A stretch of DNA of 15,259 nucleotides. It comes from an uncultured Actinomycetes bacterium. GTDB taxonomy: Bacteria > Actinomycetota > Acidimicrobiia > Acidimicrobiales > RAAP-2. The stretch lies in NCBI GenBank assembly GCA_903893955.1, contig CAITOG010000364.1, forward strand, positions 1 to 15,259, written 5' to 3'. Positions 1-7,437 of the stretch are shown here, piece by piece (the first letter of the stretch is position 1; each line of letters starts with the position of its first letter). The position numbers were made by a program, and so were the translations under genes. Below the pieces are notes generated by a model. The model was not told where the DNA came from and ran no database searches. It saw nothing but the letters and a program-made list of their open reading frames with translations.

Positions 1-801
1 GATCCCGACTCGTCGGTTCTCGACCATGTCGATCCGACCGAAACCTCGCGAGCCAGCCCTGCGACCGACCTCATCGATAAGGTCGGCCACGCCGAGTGAG
101 CGCCCATCGACAGCAACTGGAACGCCCGACTCGAAGCTCAACACCATCTCATCGGGTGACGATTCGGTCACCCGCGTCAGGGTGTAGGGCTCATCGGGTG
201 CGGTTGCCCACGGGTCTTCGATGGCACCACACTCGATCGCTCGGCCCCACAGGTTCTCGTCGATCGAGTAGATCTTGGCCTTCGTCTGCCCGATGGGGAT
301 ATCCCACTTGGCTGCGTACTCCACGGACTCCTCACGAGTCATGCCCCACACGCGGGCCGGGGCGATCACCTCGAGATCCGGCGCAAGTGCCCGAGTGCCC
401 ACCTCGAAGCGAACCTGGTCGTTGCCCTTCCCAGTGCAGCCGTGGGCGACGGCGTGGGCCCCGTGCTTGCGCGCCTCGGCAACGAGGTGCTTGACGATCA
501 CAGGTCGCGACAGCGCCGAGACAAGGGGGTACTTGCCCTCGTAGCGAGCATTCGCCCGAATCGCTGGCACGCAGTAGTCCTCAGCCATCTCGGTCCGTGC
601 ATCGATGACGGTTGCCTCGATCGCCCCTGCGGCGAGGGCACGCTGTCTGATCGACTCCCAGTCCTCTCCGGTCGAGTCGGGGGACTGGCCGACGTCGACA
701 GCAACACAGATGACCTCAGCGTCCATCTCCTCGATCAACCAGCGGACTGCCACCGACGTGTCAAGACCGCCGCTGTACGCCAACACCACTCGCTTCGACA
801 T
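1..801 (-). CDS. argG: Argininosuccinate synthase, 3' end cut by window edge
   Basis: The enzyme joins citrulline and aspartate using ATP to give argininosuccinate, the penultimate step of cytoplasmic arginine synthesis. The reading frame runs from ATG at 801-799 to base 1 with no stop, giving 267 of about 400 expected residues; the C-terminal third lies outside the window. The start MSKRVVLAYSGGLDTS carries the PP-loop ATP motif (YSGGLDTS, residues 9-16). Later come YEGKYPLVSALSRP (87-100), HGCTGKGNDQVRFE (120-133) and NLWGRAIECG (183-192), all family signatures. A GGAG lies just upstream. The argR stop is one base before the ATG (TGA-G-ATG), so it is translated as the last visible gene of the arg operon. 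argH is expected to follow to the left but is not visible. Identification is very firm. Confidence 0.97.
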   Translation of the reverse strand, partial: MSKRVVLAYSGGLDTSVAVRWLIEEMDAEVICVAVDVGQSPDSTGEDWESIRQRALAAGAIEATVIDARTEMAEDYCVPAIRANARYEGKYPLVSALSRPVIVKHLVAEARKHGAHAVAHGCTGKGNDQVRFEVGTRALAPDLEVIAPARVWGMTREESVEYAAKWDIPIGQTKAKIYSIDENLWGRAIECGAIEDPWATAPDEPYTLTRVTESSPDEMVLSFESGVPVAVDGRSLGVADLIDEVGRRAGSRGFGRIDMVENRRVGI

Positions 802-802
802 C

Positions 803-1324
803 TCAGCTCCGTGCTGTTCTCTTGGATGTACTCGACTTCTTCAACCCAGGCCGGACCTCGATTCCCGCCATGTCCGCCAGCGACGCGCTGACCGCCTGCA
901 CGCCCACGTCGTCGCTCACGGCGACCATGATCGTGTCATCGCCCGCCACCGTACCGACGATGCCATCGATGACGGTGCGATCCAGCGCCGAGGCCACAAC
1001 GTGGGCGCATCCTGGCGGCGTCCGGATGACCACGAGAGGTCCGGCGCACGCGATTGCCACCGCCCACTCCCCCAGGACTCGCCTGAGGTGATCGATCGGA
1101 GCGACCTGCTGTGCAGGTAGCTCTGGCAGCGCCAGTGCACGCTCCCCACCAGGGATCCGGACCGTGATCGCACCGAGCTCTTCGAGGTCTCGCGAGACCG
1201 TCGCCTGGGTGGCGGTGATGCCCTCAGCGGCGAGGAGCTCGACGAGCATCGACTGACTCGAGACGACGTCGTGCTGCAGCATCTCGCCGATCCGATGCTG
1301 GCGCTGCTGCTTCGATGTCCTCAC
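803..1324 (-). CDS. argR: Arginine repressor ArgR
   Basis: Arginine-responsive hexameric DNA-binding repressor of 173 residues, a normal length. The N-terminal winged helix-turn-helix covers about residues 1-70 and includes SQSMLVELLAAEG and the recognition segment ATQATVSRDLEELGA (38-52). The C-terminal oligomerisation and arginine-binding domain covers about 80-160 and contains TPPGCAHVVASALDR and GTVAGDDTIMV (124-134), whose paired aspartates contact the arginine ligand in the family. A Lys/Ser-rich tail follows. The start is GTG at 1324-1322, overlapping the argF stop as GTGA, with a GAGGGG ribosome-binding site about 9 bases upstream. Its place inside the operon, between argF and argG, is the actinobacterial arrangement. 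It probably binds the ARG-box-like pair before argC and so represses itself. Function is known from family; targets are inferred. Confidence 0.95.
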   Translation of the reverse strand: MRTSKQQRQHRIGEMLQHDVVSSQSMLVELLAAEGITATQATVSRDLEELGAITVRIPGGERALALPELPAQQVAPIDHLRRVLGEWAVAIACAGPLVVIRTPPGCAHVVASALDRTVIDGIVGTVAGDDTIMVAVSDDVGVQAVSASLADMAGIEVRPGLKKSSTSKRTARS

Positions 1325-2262
1325 GACTGATTCCCCTCAACGAGCTGGCTCAGGACGCCACGCATCGCCGTTCGGCGGTGCGCGGCCTGCCGCCAGACGC
1401 GGCTCGCATTCGATTCGAGCGCCTCGGCAGAGACCTCCTCGCCACGATGGGCTGGCAGGCAGTGAAGGAGGATCGCGTCGTGAGCAGCCGCTTCGAGAAG
1501 GCCGCCGTTGATCTGGAAACCTTCGAACGCTGCTCGACGCTCAGCGGCTTCAGCCTCTTGGCCCATGGAGACCCACACATCGGTGTAGAGGACATCGGCC
1601 CCTTCTGCGGCCGCCTGTGGCGAATCGAGCTGGAGCAGCGTCGCTCCGCTGGCCGCACCAAAGGAGCCGAGCTCCTCCAACGTGGCCTCATCGAAGCGAT
1701 AGCCAACGGGTGAGGCCACCCGCACATCGACGCCGACCGCAAGCATCGCCTGTGCGAGAGACACGGTCACGTTGTTGGCATCGCCCACATAGGCGAGCGT
1801 GCGGCCACGAAGGGCCAGCAGGTCAGTCCCATCGCCGTACTCGTCGACGAGCGTCAACACGTCGGCGATCGCCTGGCAGGGATGTGAACGATCACTGAGG
1901 AGGTTCACGACCGAGCACTCCATGTTGGCGTCGTCGAGTGCCACGGCCATCCGCTCAAGCACAGTGTGATCGTTGACCCGAGCAGCGATGACTCGGTGGA
2001 AGCACCCAAGGGTGCGTGCGACATCCTCCGCTGTCTCGCGTCGATCGATCCCTACCTCGGCATCGGTGATCATGACCGGGTGGCCCCCAAGGTCGACGAC
2101 CGCCATCTCGGTGGAGTTACGGGTCCGGGCTGATGGCTTCTCGAAGACCATCGCCACGCCAAGCCCATGGAGGACTGGCGATACAGGTTGCAGCGAGGCC
2201 TCCACCAGGTCAACGACGCCGGCCGGGCCGACATCAGCGAGGTCCAGAAGGTGACGAGTCAT
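1321..2262 (-). CDS. argF: Ornithine carbamoyltransferase (anabolic)
   Basis: Makes citrulline from ornithine and carbamoyl phosphate in the cytoplasm; 313 residues, usual for the family. The carbamoyl-phosphate loop reads FEKPSARTR (40-48), with Ala where many homologues have Thr (STRTR). HPCQ lies at 127-130, the ornithine-side SMGQE at 232-236 and the catalytic HCLPAHRGEE at 267-276. The SMG loop together with HCLP supports ornithine carbamoyltransferase over aspartate or N-acetylornithine carbamoyltransferase. The segment after the loop (NSTEMAVVDLGGHPV) lacks the common SFE triad but keeps the LGGH motif. The ATG overlaps the argD stop by four bases (ATGA), with AAGGAG upstream. It sits between argD and argR, fitting the anabolic route rather than an arginine deiminase cluster. 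Confidence 0.96.
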   Translation of the reverse strand: MTRHLLDLADVGPAGVVDLVEASLQPVSPVLHGLGVAMVFEKPSARTRNSTEMAVVDLGGHPVMITDAEVGIDRRETAEDVARTLGCFHRVIAARVNDHTVLERMAVALDDANMECSVVNLLSDRSHPCQAIADVLTLVDEYGDGTDLLALRGRTLAYVGDANNVTVSLAQAMLAVGVDVRVASPVGYRFDEATLEELGSFGAASGATLLQLDSPQAAAEGADVLYTDVWVSMGQEAEAAERRAAFEGFQINGGLLEAAAHDAILLHCLPAHRGEEVSAEALESNASRVWRQAAHRRTAMRGVLSQLVEGNQS

Positions 2263-3443
2263 CGCGATGCTCCTTGCGCTCTCGTTGCTTCGAGCTCAAC
2301 CGAGAGGATCGTGAGCGCACGTCGGATCTCGTCCGCTGACACCGTCAGCGGCGGCGTGAGCCGCAGCACGTCGGGTCGGACAGCGTTCAGCACGAGCCCC
2401 GCACTCAGCGCCCCTGCCGCAACCTCCCGGGCGACAGGAGCATCCAGCACTGCCCCGAGCAGGAGCCCCCTCCCCCGGACCGAGATCACGCCTGGCAGAT
2501 CCAGCAGGCCCGCTCTGAGCACCTCGCCGGCTTCGCCCGCGAGGCGAGGTGCGTCGATCTCGATCATCGTCGACACCGTTGCCAGCGCCGCAGCCATCGC
2601 GAGAGGTTGCCCGCCGAAGGTCGACCCGTGGTCACCGGGCTCGAACGCTGCGGCCACCTCGTCGCGCGCCCAGCACGCCCCAACCGGAACGCCGTTGCCG
2701 AGCGCCTTGGCCAACGTCACGATGTCGGGCGCGATGTGATCGTGCTGGAAGGAGAACCAGTCGCCCGTGCGAGCCAGCCCGGTCTGCACCTCATCGAGGA
2801 TCAGCAGGGTGCCGTGCTCGCGACACAGCGCCGAAACCTCGCTCAGGTAGCCATCGTGGGGCACGTTGACGCCCCCTTCAGCCTGGATCCCCTCGATGAT
2901 CACCGCAGCGACATCTTCGTTCTCGAGCTCTTCGGCGAGGGCTTTGAGATCGCCGAACGGGACAGAGCTGAACCCCTCGGGCATCGGCGCAAAGGCAACC
3001 TGCTTCTCCGGCTGTCCTGTTGCGGCGAGGGTGGCGAGCGTGCGGCCATGGAAGGAATCCGCTGTCGACACAACCTTGAAGCGACCCGGACTGGCGCGTC
3101 GTGCCAGCTTGAGGGCGCACTCGTTGGCCTCGGCACCCGAGTTGCAGAAGAAGATCCGACCGCTCTGACCTGTCGCCTGGCGAAGAAGGGAATCGAGGAG
3201 ATCCGCCACCTGGGGGCCGACATCGTTGGCGAAGAGGTTCGAGACGTGCGTGAGCCGTCCCGCTTGCTCTTCGATCGCTTGCGTCACCTCAGGGCGGGCA
3301 TGACCCAACGAGACCACTGCCAGGCCGCCGAGGAAGTCGAGATACTCCGTCCCGGCATCATCGATGAGGACGCTCCCCCGACCCTCGACGAACGTCACCG
3401 CAGGCTCGGCATAGGTCGTCATGAGGTGTGAGCGATCCCTCAT
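2259..3443 (-). CDS. argD: Acetylornithine aminotransferase (PLP enzyme)
   Basis: Transfers an amino group from glutamate to N-acetylglutamate semialdehyde, giving N-acetylornithine. It is a class III (fold-type I) PLP aminotransferase of 394 residues. NSGAEANE (101-108) binds cofactor phosphate, FHGRT is at 131-135, LILDEVQTG (214-222) carries the PLP-contacting Asp, and TLAKALGNG (243-251) carries the Schiff-base Lys246. GSTFGGQP follows at 273-280. The frame stays open upstream to 3560, but that stretch is Arg-rich shadow inside argB. The ATG at 3443 overlaps the argB stop as ATGA and gives the family's normal N-terminus (TTYAEPAVTFVEGRG). No clear ribosome-binding site precedes it, so translation is probably coupled to argB. 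The enzyme may also serve lysine synthesis (succinyl-DAP step), as known for some ArgD; this is not shown here. Confidence 0.95.
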   Translation of the reverse strand: MRDRSHLMTTYAEPAVTFVEGRGSVLIDDAGTEYLDFLGGLAVVSLGHARPEVTQAIEEQAGRLTHVSNLFANDVGPQVADLLDSLLRQATGQSGRIFFCNSGAEANECALKLARRASPGRFKVVSTADSFHGRTLATLAATGQPEKQVAFAPMPEGFSSVPFGDLKALAEELENEDVAAVIIEGIQAEGGVNVPHDGYLSEVSALCREHGTLLILDEVQTGLARTGDWFSFQHDHIAPDIVTLAKALGNGVPVGACWARDEVAAAFEPGDHGSTFGGQPLAMAAALATVSTMIEIDAPRLAGEAGEVLRAGLLDLPGVISVRGRGLLLGAVLDAPVAREVAAGALSAGLVLNAVRPDVLRLTPPLTVSADEIRRALTILSVELEATRAQGASR

Positions 3444-4312
3444 GGCAGCACCATTGTCCCGACGCCCCCGTCGGTGAAGAGCTCGACGAGCAGCGCGTGA
3501 GGGACGGTGCCGTCCAAGATGTGGGCCGCGCTCACGCCGCCGTGGACGGCGATCACACATGCCTCGACCTTGGGAACCATGCCCCCCTCGGCAGCGCCTG
3601 ATGCCACCATTTCCTCCACCTGCGACGCGGTGACCTCGGCCAGCACCGTCGAGGGGTCGGCAGGGTCGGCTCGGAGTCCAGCCACGTCAGACAAGAAGAC
3701 CAGCTTCGTCGCCCCAAGCGCAGCTGCGATCTCGCCAGCCACGGTGTCGGCATTGATGTTGTAGGACTGGCCGGCATCGTCCGAGCCGATGGTGGCGATG
3801 ACCGGGACGAGTCCTTGCGAGACCAGCCGCTCCACGATGGTCGGATCGACTGAGGTGACGTCGCCGACGAAACCAAGATCCTCGGAGCGGACGTCAGCTC
3901 GGATGAGGTTGGCATCGACGCCTGACAGGCCCACAGCCAAGGAGCCGTGCATGTTGATGGCGCCAACGATGTCGCTGTTGACCTTCCCGACGAGCACCAT
4001 GCGAGCCACCTCGAGGGTTTCGGCATCGGTCACCCGAAGACCATCCTTGAACTGGGACTCCTTGCCGACGCGGCGCAACAGGTCGGCGATCTGAGGGCCA
4101 CCGCCATGGACGACGACAGGCTTGAGGCCGACCGCCTGGAGCAGGACGATGTCCTCGGCGAACGACGACAGACCTGTGGCCTCATCGGCACCGGCGAGCG
4201 CGTTGCCGCCGTACTTGACCACCACCACAGATCCATGGAAGCGCCGGATGTACGGCAAGGCCTCGATCAGGAGCTCGGCGGTGATCGCCGGGTCGCGCCG
4301 CTGGGTCGTCAT
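3440..4312 (-). CDS. argB: Acetylglutamate kinase
   Basis: Phosphorylates N-acetylglutamate with ATP, the second step of arginine synthesis; amino acid kinase family, 290 residues. Visible motifs are VVKYGGNA (31-38, phosphate binding), VVHGGGPQI (67-75), DGLRVTD (90-96, substrate-binding Arg), NINADTVAGEIAAAL (185-199) and KLVFLSDVAG (203-212). GGMVPKVEAC (243-252) contributes the nucleotide-side Lys. The first ~25 residues form a helix-like extension (LIEALPYIRRFHG) before the kinase core. In the family such an N-terminal helix marks hexameric, arginine-inhibited enzymes, so feedback inhibition is likely but inferred. That fits an operon with argJ, where control falls on the kinase. The ATG overlaps the argJ stop (ATGA). 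Confidence 0.96.
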   Translation of the reverse strand: MTTQRRDPAITAELLIEALPYIRRFHGSVVVVKYGGNALAGADEATGLSSFAEDIVLLQAVGLKPVVVHGGGPQIADLLRRVGKESQFKDGLRVTDAETLEVARMVLVGKVNSDIVGAINMHGSLAVGLSGVDANLIRADVRSEDLGFVGDVTSVDPTIVERLVSQGLVPVIATIGSDDAGQSYNINADTVAGEIAAALGATKLVFLSDVAGLRADPADPSTVLAEVTASQVEEMVASGAAEGGMVPKVEACVIAVHGGVSAAHILDGTVPHALLVELFTDGGVGTMVLP

Positions 4313-5472
4313 GATGTCGTCCGGTTCTCGTCGATGTAGCCGTAGCCCAGGTCGGTCGTCAGGATGGAGCCCACGCCGTCGCCCATGCCGAGCTCGATCT
4401 CGATGGAGAGCCAGCGCTCAGCCATATGGCGAGCCACCGCATCTGAGTCATGGTCGATCCCGACGCCCCCGACAGAGACCGGGATGCCCCCATAGGCGAT
4501 GACCGCTCGTTGCGGATCGAACTCGATCCCTGCGGTGGCGATCTCGCTGAGCACACGGCCCCAGTAGGGATCCTCGCCGTTCAAGGAGCACTTGACCAGC
4601 TGTGAGGTCGCCACCTTTCGCGCCCCTTGGTGAGCCTCGCCATCAGTCGCTGCCCCAGTGACCGTGATCCGCACGGCTTTGGTCGCCCCTTCCGAGTCGA
4701 AGGCCATCGCATCGGCCAATCCCTTGCAGGACTGGCTCAGCGCCTCGGTGAACTCCGACTCGCCCACCGGAGGGCCCACGCCAGTCGAGACGAGGATGAC
4801 GGTGTCGTTGGTCGATGTGGCGCCGTCGACATCGAGAGAGTTGAAGCTCCCTGCCACCGCCGTGCGCAGCGCGCGGTCAAGCGCCGGTGGCTCGAGCTTG
4901 GCGTCGGTGACCACCACGGCGAGCATCGTGGCCATGTTGGGGGCGAGCATCGCTGCCCCCTTCGCCATCGAGCCGATGGTGAACGTCCTGCGCCCGATCA
5001 GGTTCTGCTTGGCGAACGTGTCGGTGGTCATGATCGCCTCAGCTGCCCGCTGGCCTGCGGTCAAGCTGGCGCTGAGCGCTCCAGCCAACTGCCCGATGCC
5101 CTCCCGAGCAGCATCGAGAGGGAAGGGGATCCCGATCAGACCTGTCTGACAGATCAGCACCTCCTCGGCGGCGCAGCCGAGCTGCTCAGCCACCGAAGCG
5201 CAGATCTCTTCGGCGACGCTGACCCCCGGCTCACCAGTCGCAGCATTGGCGTTGCCCGATGTCAGCACGATGGCTCTGACAAGGCCTCCCGTCGCGATCA
5301 GGTGCTGTCGACTGACCTGGACAGGGGCGGCAGGCGCTTTGTTGGTCGTGAAGACCGCGACACAGGCGGCGGGCTCATCGAACGCCACCAGGGCCGCGTC
5401 CGGCACGCCGCCTCCCTTGATGCCAACTGCCTGACCGGTTGCCCGCACCCCTTGCACCGCAGTCACGGTCAT
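4309..5472 (-). CDS. argJ: Glutamate N-acetyltransferase / ornithine acetyltransferase ArgJ
   Basis: Moves the acetyl group from N-acetylornithine to glutamate, giving ornithine and regenerating N-acetylglutamate (acetyl cycle). Length is 387 residues. It belongs to the self-cleaving ArgJ family: the precursor is cut within KGAAMLAPNMATML between Ala181 and Thr182, and Thr182 becomes the nucleophile of the beta chain. Other family segments are TSGNANAATG (71-80), CQTGLIGIP (108-116), TTDTFAK (149-155) and DGATSTNDT after the cleavage site, where homologues usually have DGDTSTND. The protein ends GYGYIDENRTTS, like the family's C-terminus. The ATG overlaps the argC stop (ATGA). Whether it is also an N-acetylglutamate synthase (bifunctional) cannot be told by eye; no argA or argE is present here. 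Confidence 0.95.
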   Translation of the reverse strand: MTVTAVQGVRATGQAVGIKGGGVPDAALVAFDEPAACVAVFTTNKAPAAPVQVSRQHLIATGGLVRAIVLTSGNANAATGEPGVSVAEEICASVAEQLGCAAEEVLICQTGLIGIPFPLDAAREGIGQLAGALSASLTAGQRAAEAIMTTDTFAKQNLIGRRTFTIGSMAKGAAMLAPNMATMLAVVVTDAKLEPPALDRALRTAVAGSFNSLDVDGATSTNDTVILVSTGVGPPVGESEFTEALSQSCKGLADAMAFDSEGATKAVRITVTGAATDGEAHQGARKVATSQLVKCSLNGEDPYWGRVLSEIATAGIEFDPQRAVIAYGGIPVSVGGVGIDHDSDAVARHMAERWLSIEIELGMGDGVGSILTTDLGYGYIDENRTTS

Positions 5473-6479
5473 GGATAGACCCCCACATTGCTCAGCCCGG
5501 CTGTCTCACCGATGCCGGCGACGACGTTTGCGCACTGCACCGCCTGGCCCGCTGCACCCTTGCCCAGGTTGTCGATGGCGCTCAGCACGAGCAGCCGCCC
5601 TGTCCGCTCGTCGACGCGTGCCGTCACGAAAGCAGCGTTCGATCCCGATGCCCACTTCGTCGAGGGTGGGGCATCGACCACGTGGACGAAGTGCTCTGCG
5701 TCGTAGGCATCATGGAGGATGGCCATCGCTCCTGCTGAGTCCAGTCCGTCGAGAGGTCGCGCATAGCTGGTCGCGAGCATGCCGCGCACCATCGGGACCA
5801 GATGCGGGGTGAACAGAACACTGGCCCCGAGGACGAGCTCCATCTCGGCGGTGTGCCGGTGGTCAAGCAGCCCGTAGGCGACCACGTCCTCATCAGCCGC
5901 AGCGAAGTGCAGCCGATCCGTTGGCGCACGTCCCGCTCCCGAGAGCCCGCTCGCGGCGTCCACGATGACGTCGGTCACGTCGATCGCCCCGGCATCGACG
6001 AAGGGTCCAAGGCCGAGGTTGGCGGCCGTCGGATAGCACCCGGGGACAGCGACCAGGGCGGCCCCTGTCAAGGCAGCGCGATTCCGTTCGACCAAGCCGT
6101 AGGCGGCACTGGCACACAGCTCGGGGGCACGGTGCTCTTCGCCGTACCATCGCTGGTACTCATAGGGGCTCAGCCGGAAGTCGGCTCCAAGGTCGACCAC
6201 GGTGAGTCCCGCTGCAACGAGCGCTGGGACAAGGTCTTGCGACGCCCCATGGGGGAGCGCCACGAAGACGAGGTCGAGACCGTCGAAGGCGTCCGCTGTC
6301 GTCGGCGCGTAGTTCGAACCACCAACTGCGCCGGTCAGTGATGGGGAGTGGGAGGCGATCGACTCCCCTGCGGTGGAGTGGCCCGAGAGGACCTCGAGCT
6401 CGAAGTGCGGATGGGCTGAGAGCAGGCGCACGAGCTCCATACCCGCATAGCCCGATGCTCCTGCTACCCCGACACGCAT
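5469..6479 (-). CDS. argC: N-acetyl-gamma-glutamyl-phosphate reductase
   Basis: NADPH-dependent reduction of N-acetylglutamyl phosphate to the semialdehyde, third step of arginine synthesis. From ATG 6479 it has 336 residues. The Rossmann motif GASGYAG (7-13) is next to the N-terminus, the catalytic Cys148 lies in VPGCYPTA (145-152), a His lies in DHRHTAE (206-212), and DNLGKGAAGQAVQ (303-315) is the conserved C-terminal segment. An in-frame ATG at 6497 would add six residues (MYRIAL), but it lies inside the promoter -10/operator. The ATG at 6479 lies at the predicted transcription start, so a leaderless mRNA is likely, and no ribosome-binding site is visible. This is the first gene of the arg operon, divergent from the transporter gene. 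Confidence 0.95.
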   Translation of the reverse strand: MRVGVAGASGYAGMELVRLLSAHPHFELEVLSGHSTAGESIASHSPSLTGAVGGSNYAPTTADAFDGLDLVFVALPHGASQDLVPALVAAGLTVVDLGADFRLSPYEYQRWYGEEHRAPELCASAAYGLVERNRAALTGAALVAVPGCYPTAANLGLGPFVDAGAIDVTDVIVDAASGLSGAGRAPTDRLHFAAADEDVVAYGLLDHRHTAEMELVLGASVLFTPHLVPMVRGMLATSYARPLDGLDSAGAMAILHDAYDAEHFVHVVDAPPSTKWASGSNAAFVTARVDERTGRLLVLSAIDNLGKGAAGQAVQCANVVAGIGETAGLSNVGVYP

Positions 6480-6481
6480 GA

Positions 6482-6497
6482 GCGCAATTCTATACAT
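6482..6497 (-). promoter_or_regulatory. ARG-box-like operator 2 (downstream copy)
   Basis: The minus-strand 16-mer ATGTATAGAATTGCGC is a weaker copy of operator 1, offset by exactly 20 bases; aligned over 18 bases, 12 match. It covers the -10 hexamer. ArgR hexamers typically bind pairs of boxes about 20-21 bases apart on one DNA face, so this pair would occlude RNA polymerase at both promoter elements. Confidence 0.5.
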
Positions 6498-6517
6498 CAG
6501 AGCGCATATTCATGCAA
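6489..6517 (-). promoter_or_regulatory. Promoter of the arg operon (argC), probably leaderless
   Basis: On the minus strand a -35 TTGCAT (6517-6512) and a -10 TATAGA (6494-6489) are separated by exactly 17 bases. The -10 is preceded directly by TG. Counting on from the -10, transcription should start around 6483-6479, meaning 0-4 bases before or on the argC ATG. No ribosome-binding site stands before that ATG, which agrees with leaderless initiation, common in Actinomycetota. Hexamers and spacing are seen directly; the start point is inferred. Confidence 0.65.
6502..6517 (-). promoter_or_regulatory. ARG-box-like operator 1 (upstream copy)
   Basis: The minus-strand 16-mer TTGCATGAATATGCGC has inverted half-sites TTGCAT and ATGCGC around a 4-base centre (GCAT/ATGC pair exactly). 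This matches the shape of ArgR operators: an AT-leaning palindrome of about 18 bases. It contains the -35 hexamer. With a second copy 20 bases away and argR in the same operon, an ArgR site is the simplest reading. Assignment is by pattern only. Confidence 0.6.
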
Positions 6518-6548
6518 CTACACAGCGACGTCGGCTAGGAATGTCTCC

Positions 6549-7436
6549 GTGAGCCGCAGAGGGTTGGTCCTGTTCGTTGCGCTCTGCATCATCTGGGGAC
6601 TGCCGTATCTCCTCATCAAGGTCGCCGTCCGAGAGGTCGATCCAGGAACCCTCGTCTTCCTCCGCACCGCACCTGTCGCCGTCGTGATGGTGCCCTGGGT
6701 CGTGGCGACTCGTGGCGTGGCAGCGCTCAGGACAAAGGCCGGCTGGGTCGCCGCCTACGCCTTGGTCGAGTTCGGGGTTCCGTGGCTGCTGATGACGAAG
6801 GCAGAGCAGCACCTGTCGAGCTCCCTGACTGCGCTCCTCGTCGCATCCGTGCCGATGGTCGCCGCCTTCCTCTACCGCTTCACCCACATCCACGAACCCC
6901 TCGGCGCCACCCGGCTTGTCGGGCTCCTCCTTGGAGCGGGTGGGGTTGCGCTGCTCGTCGGCCTCAGCCTCGGTGGTTCCAACACGATCGGCATCGTGCA
7001 GATGAGCGGCGTGATCCTCGGCTACTCGATCGGGCCGCTGATCATCGCCACCAAGCTCTCGGAGCTGCCGGGCACCGGGGTCGTGGCTGCATCCGTCGCG
7101 CTCGTCGCTCTCCTCTACGCACCCTTCGGTCTCACCCACCTGCCGTCACACGTGAGCGCCGAGACAGTCGCCGCCATCGCAGTGCTCGCCCTCGTCTGCA
7201 CGGCGGCGGCGTTCCTGGTGTTCTTCGCATTGATCGTCGAGGTGGGGCCGGCACGCTCGACCGTCGTGACCTACGTCAACCCCGCGGTGGCCGTCCTGCT
7301 TGGGATCGTGCTGCTCGGCGAGCATGTGACGCCTGCGATGCTTCTGGGCTTCCCGCTGATCATCATCGGCTCGTGGCTCGCCACCCAACGATCGACACCT
7401 GCCGATGGCGAGCCTGTTGCCGCCATCGATCCGTGA
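6549..7436 (+). CDS. EamA/DMT-superfamily membrane transporter
   Basis: A 295-residue very hydrophobic protein with about ten membrane segments (roughly 6-26, 32-53, 65-83, 90-109, 121-140, 149-168, 176-192, 205-229, 236-257, 264-279). It is built as two EamA repeats of five. Family hallmarks are IIWGLPYLLIKVAV in segment 1 and NPAVAVLLGIVLLGEH (244-259) near the second repeat's end. The family includes exporters of amino acids and other metabolites, but substrate cannot be read from sequence. The start is GTG at 6549 with AGGA at 6537-6540; the ATG at 6541 is out of frame and meets a stop after two codons. It is divergent from argC across 69 bases holding the ARG-box pair, so export of arginine or a relative is a reasonable guess only. 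The stop is one base from pheT's stop. Confidence 0.9.
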   Translation: MSRRGLVLFVALCIIWGLPYLLIKVAVREVDPGTLVFLRTAPVAVVMVPWVVATRGVAALRTKAGWVAAYALVEFGVPWLLMTKAEQHLSSSLTALLVASVPMVAAFLYRFTHIHEPLGATRLVGLLLGAGGVALLVGLSLGGSNTIGIVQMSGVILGYSIGPLIIATKLSELPGTGVVAASVALVALLYAPFGLTHLPSHVSAETVAAIAVLALVCTAAAFLVFFALIVEVGPARSTVVTYVNPAVAVLLGIVLLGEHVTPAMLLGFPLIIIGSWLATQRSTPADGEPVAAIDP

Positions 7437-7437
7437 G

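Noticed and set aside
2607..3431. Long open frame on the plus strand opposite argD
   Set aside because: It mirrors argD's codon positions in GC-rich DNA, shows no family motif and would lie wholly antisense to a firmly identified gene.
3444..3560. 39-residue N-terminal extension of argD
   Set aside because: Arg-rich shadow within argB; ATG 3443 has the ATGA overlap and gives the family's normal N-terminus.
4627..5478. Long open frame on the plus strand opposite argJ
   Set aside because: Arg/Gly/His-rich composition typical of an antisense shadow; argJ on the other strand is unequivocal.
6491..6510. Plus-strand promoter for the transporter (-10 candidates TATACA or CATATT)
   Set aside because: No acceptable -35 at 16-18 bases from either hexamer; too weak to call although a promoter must exist nearby.
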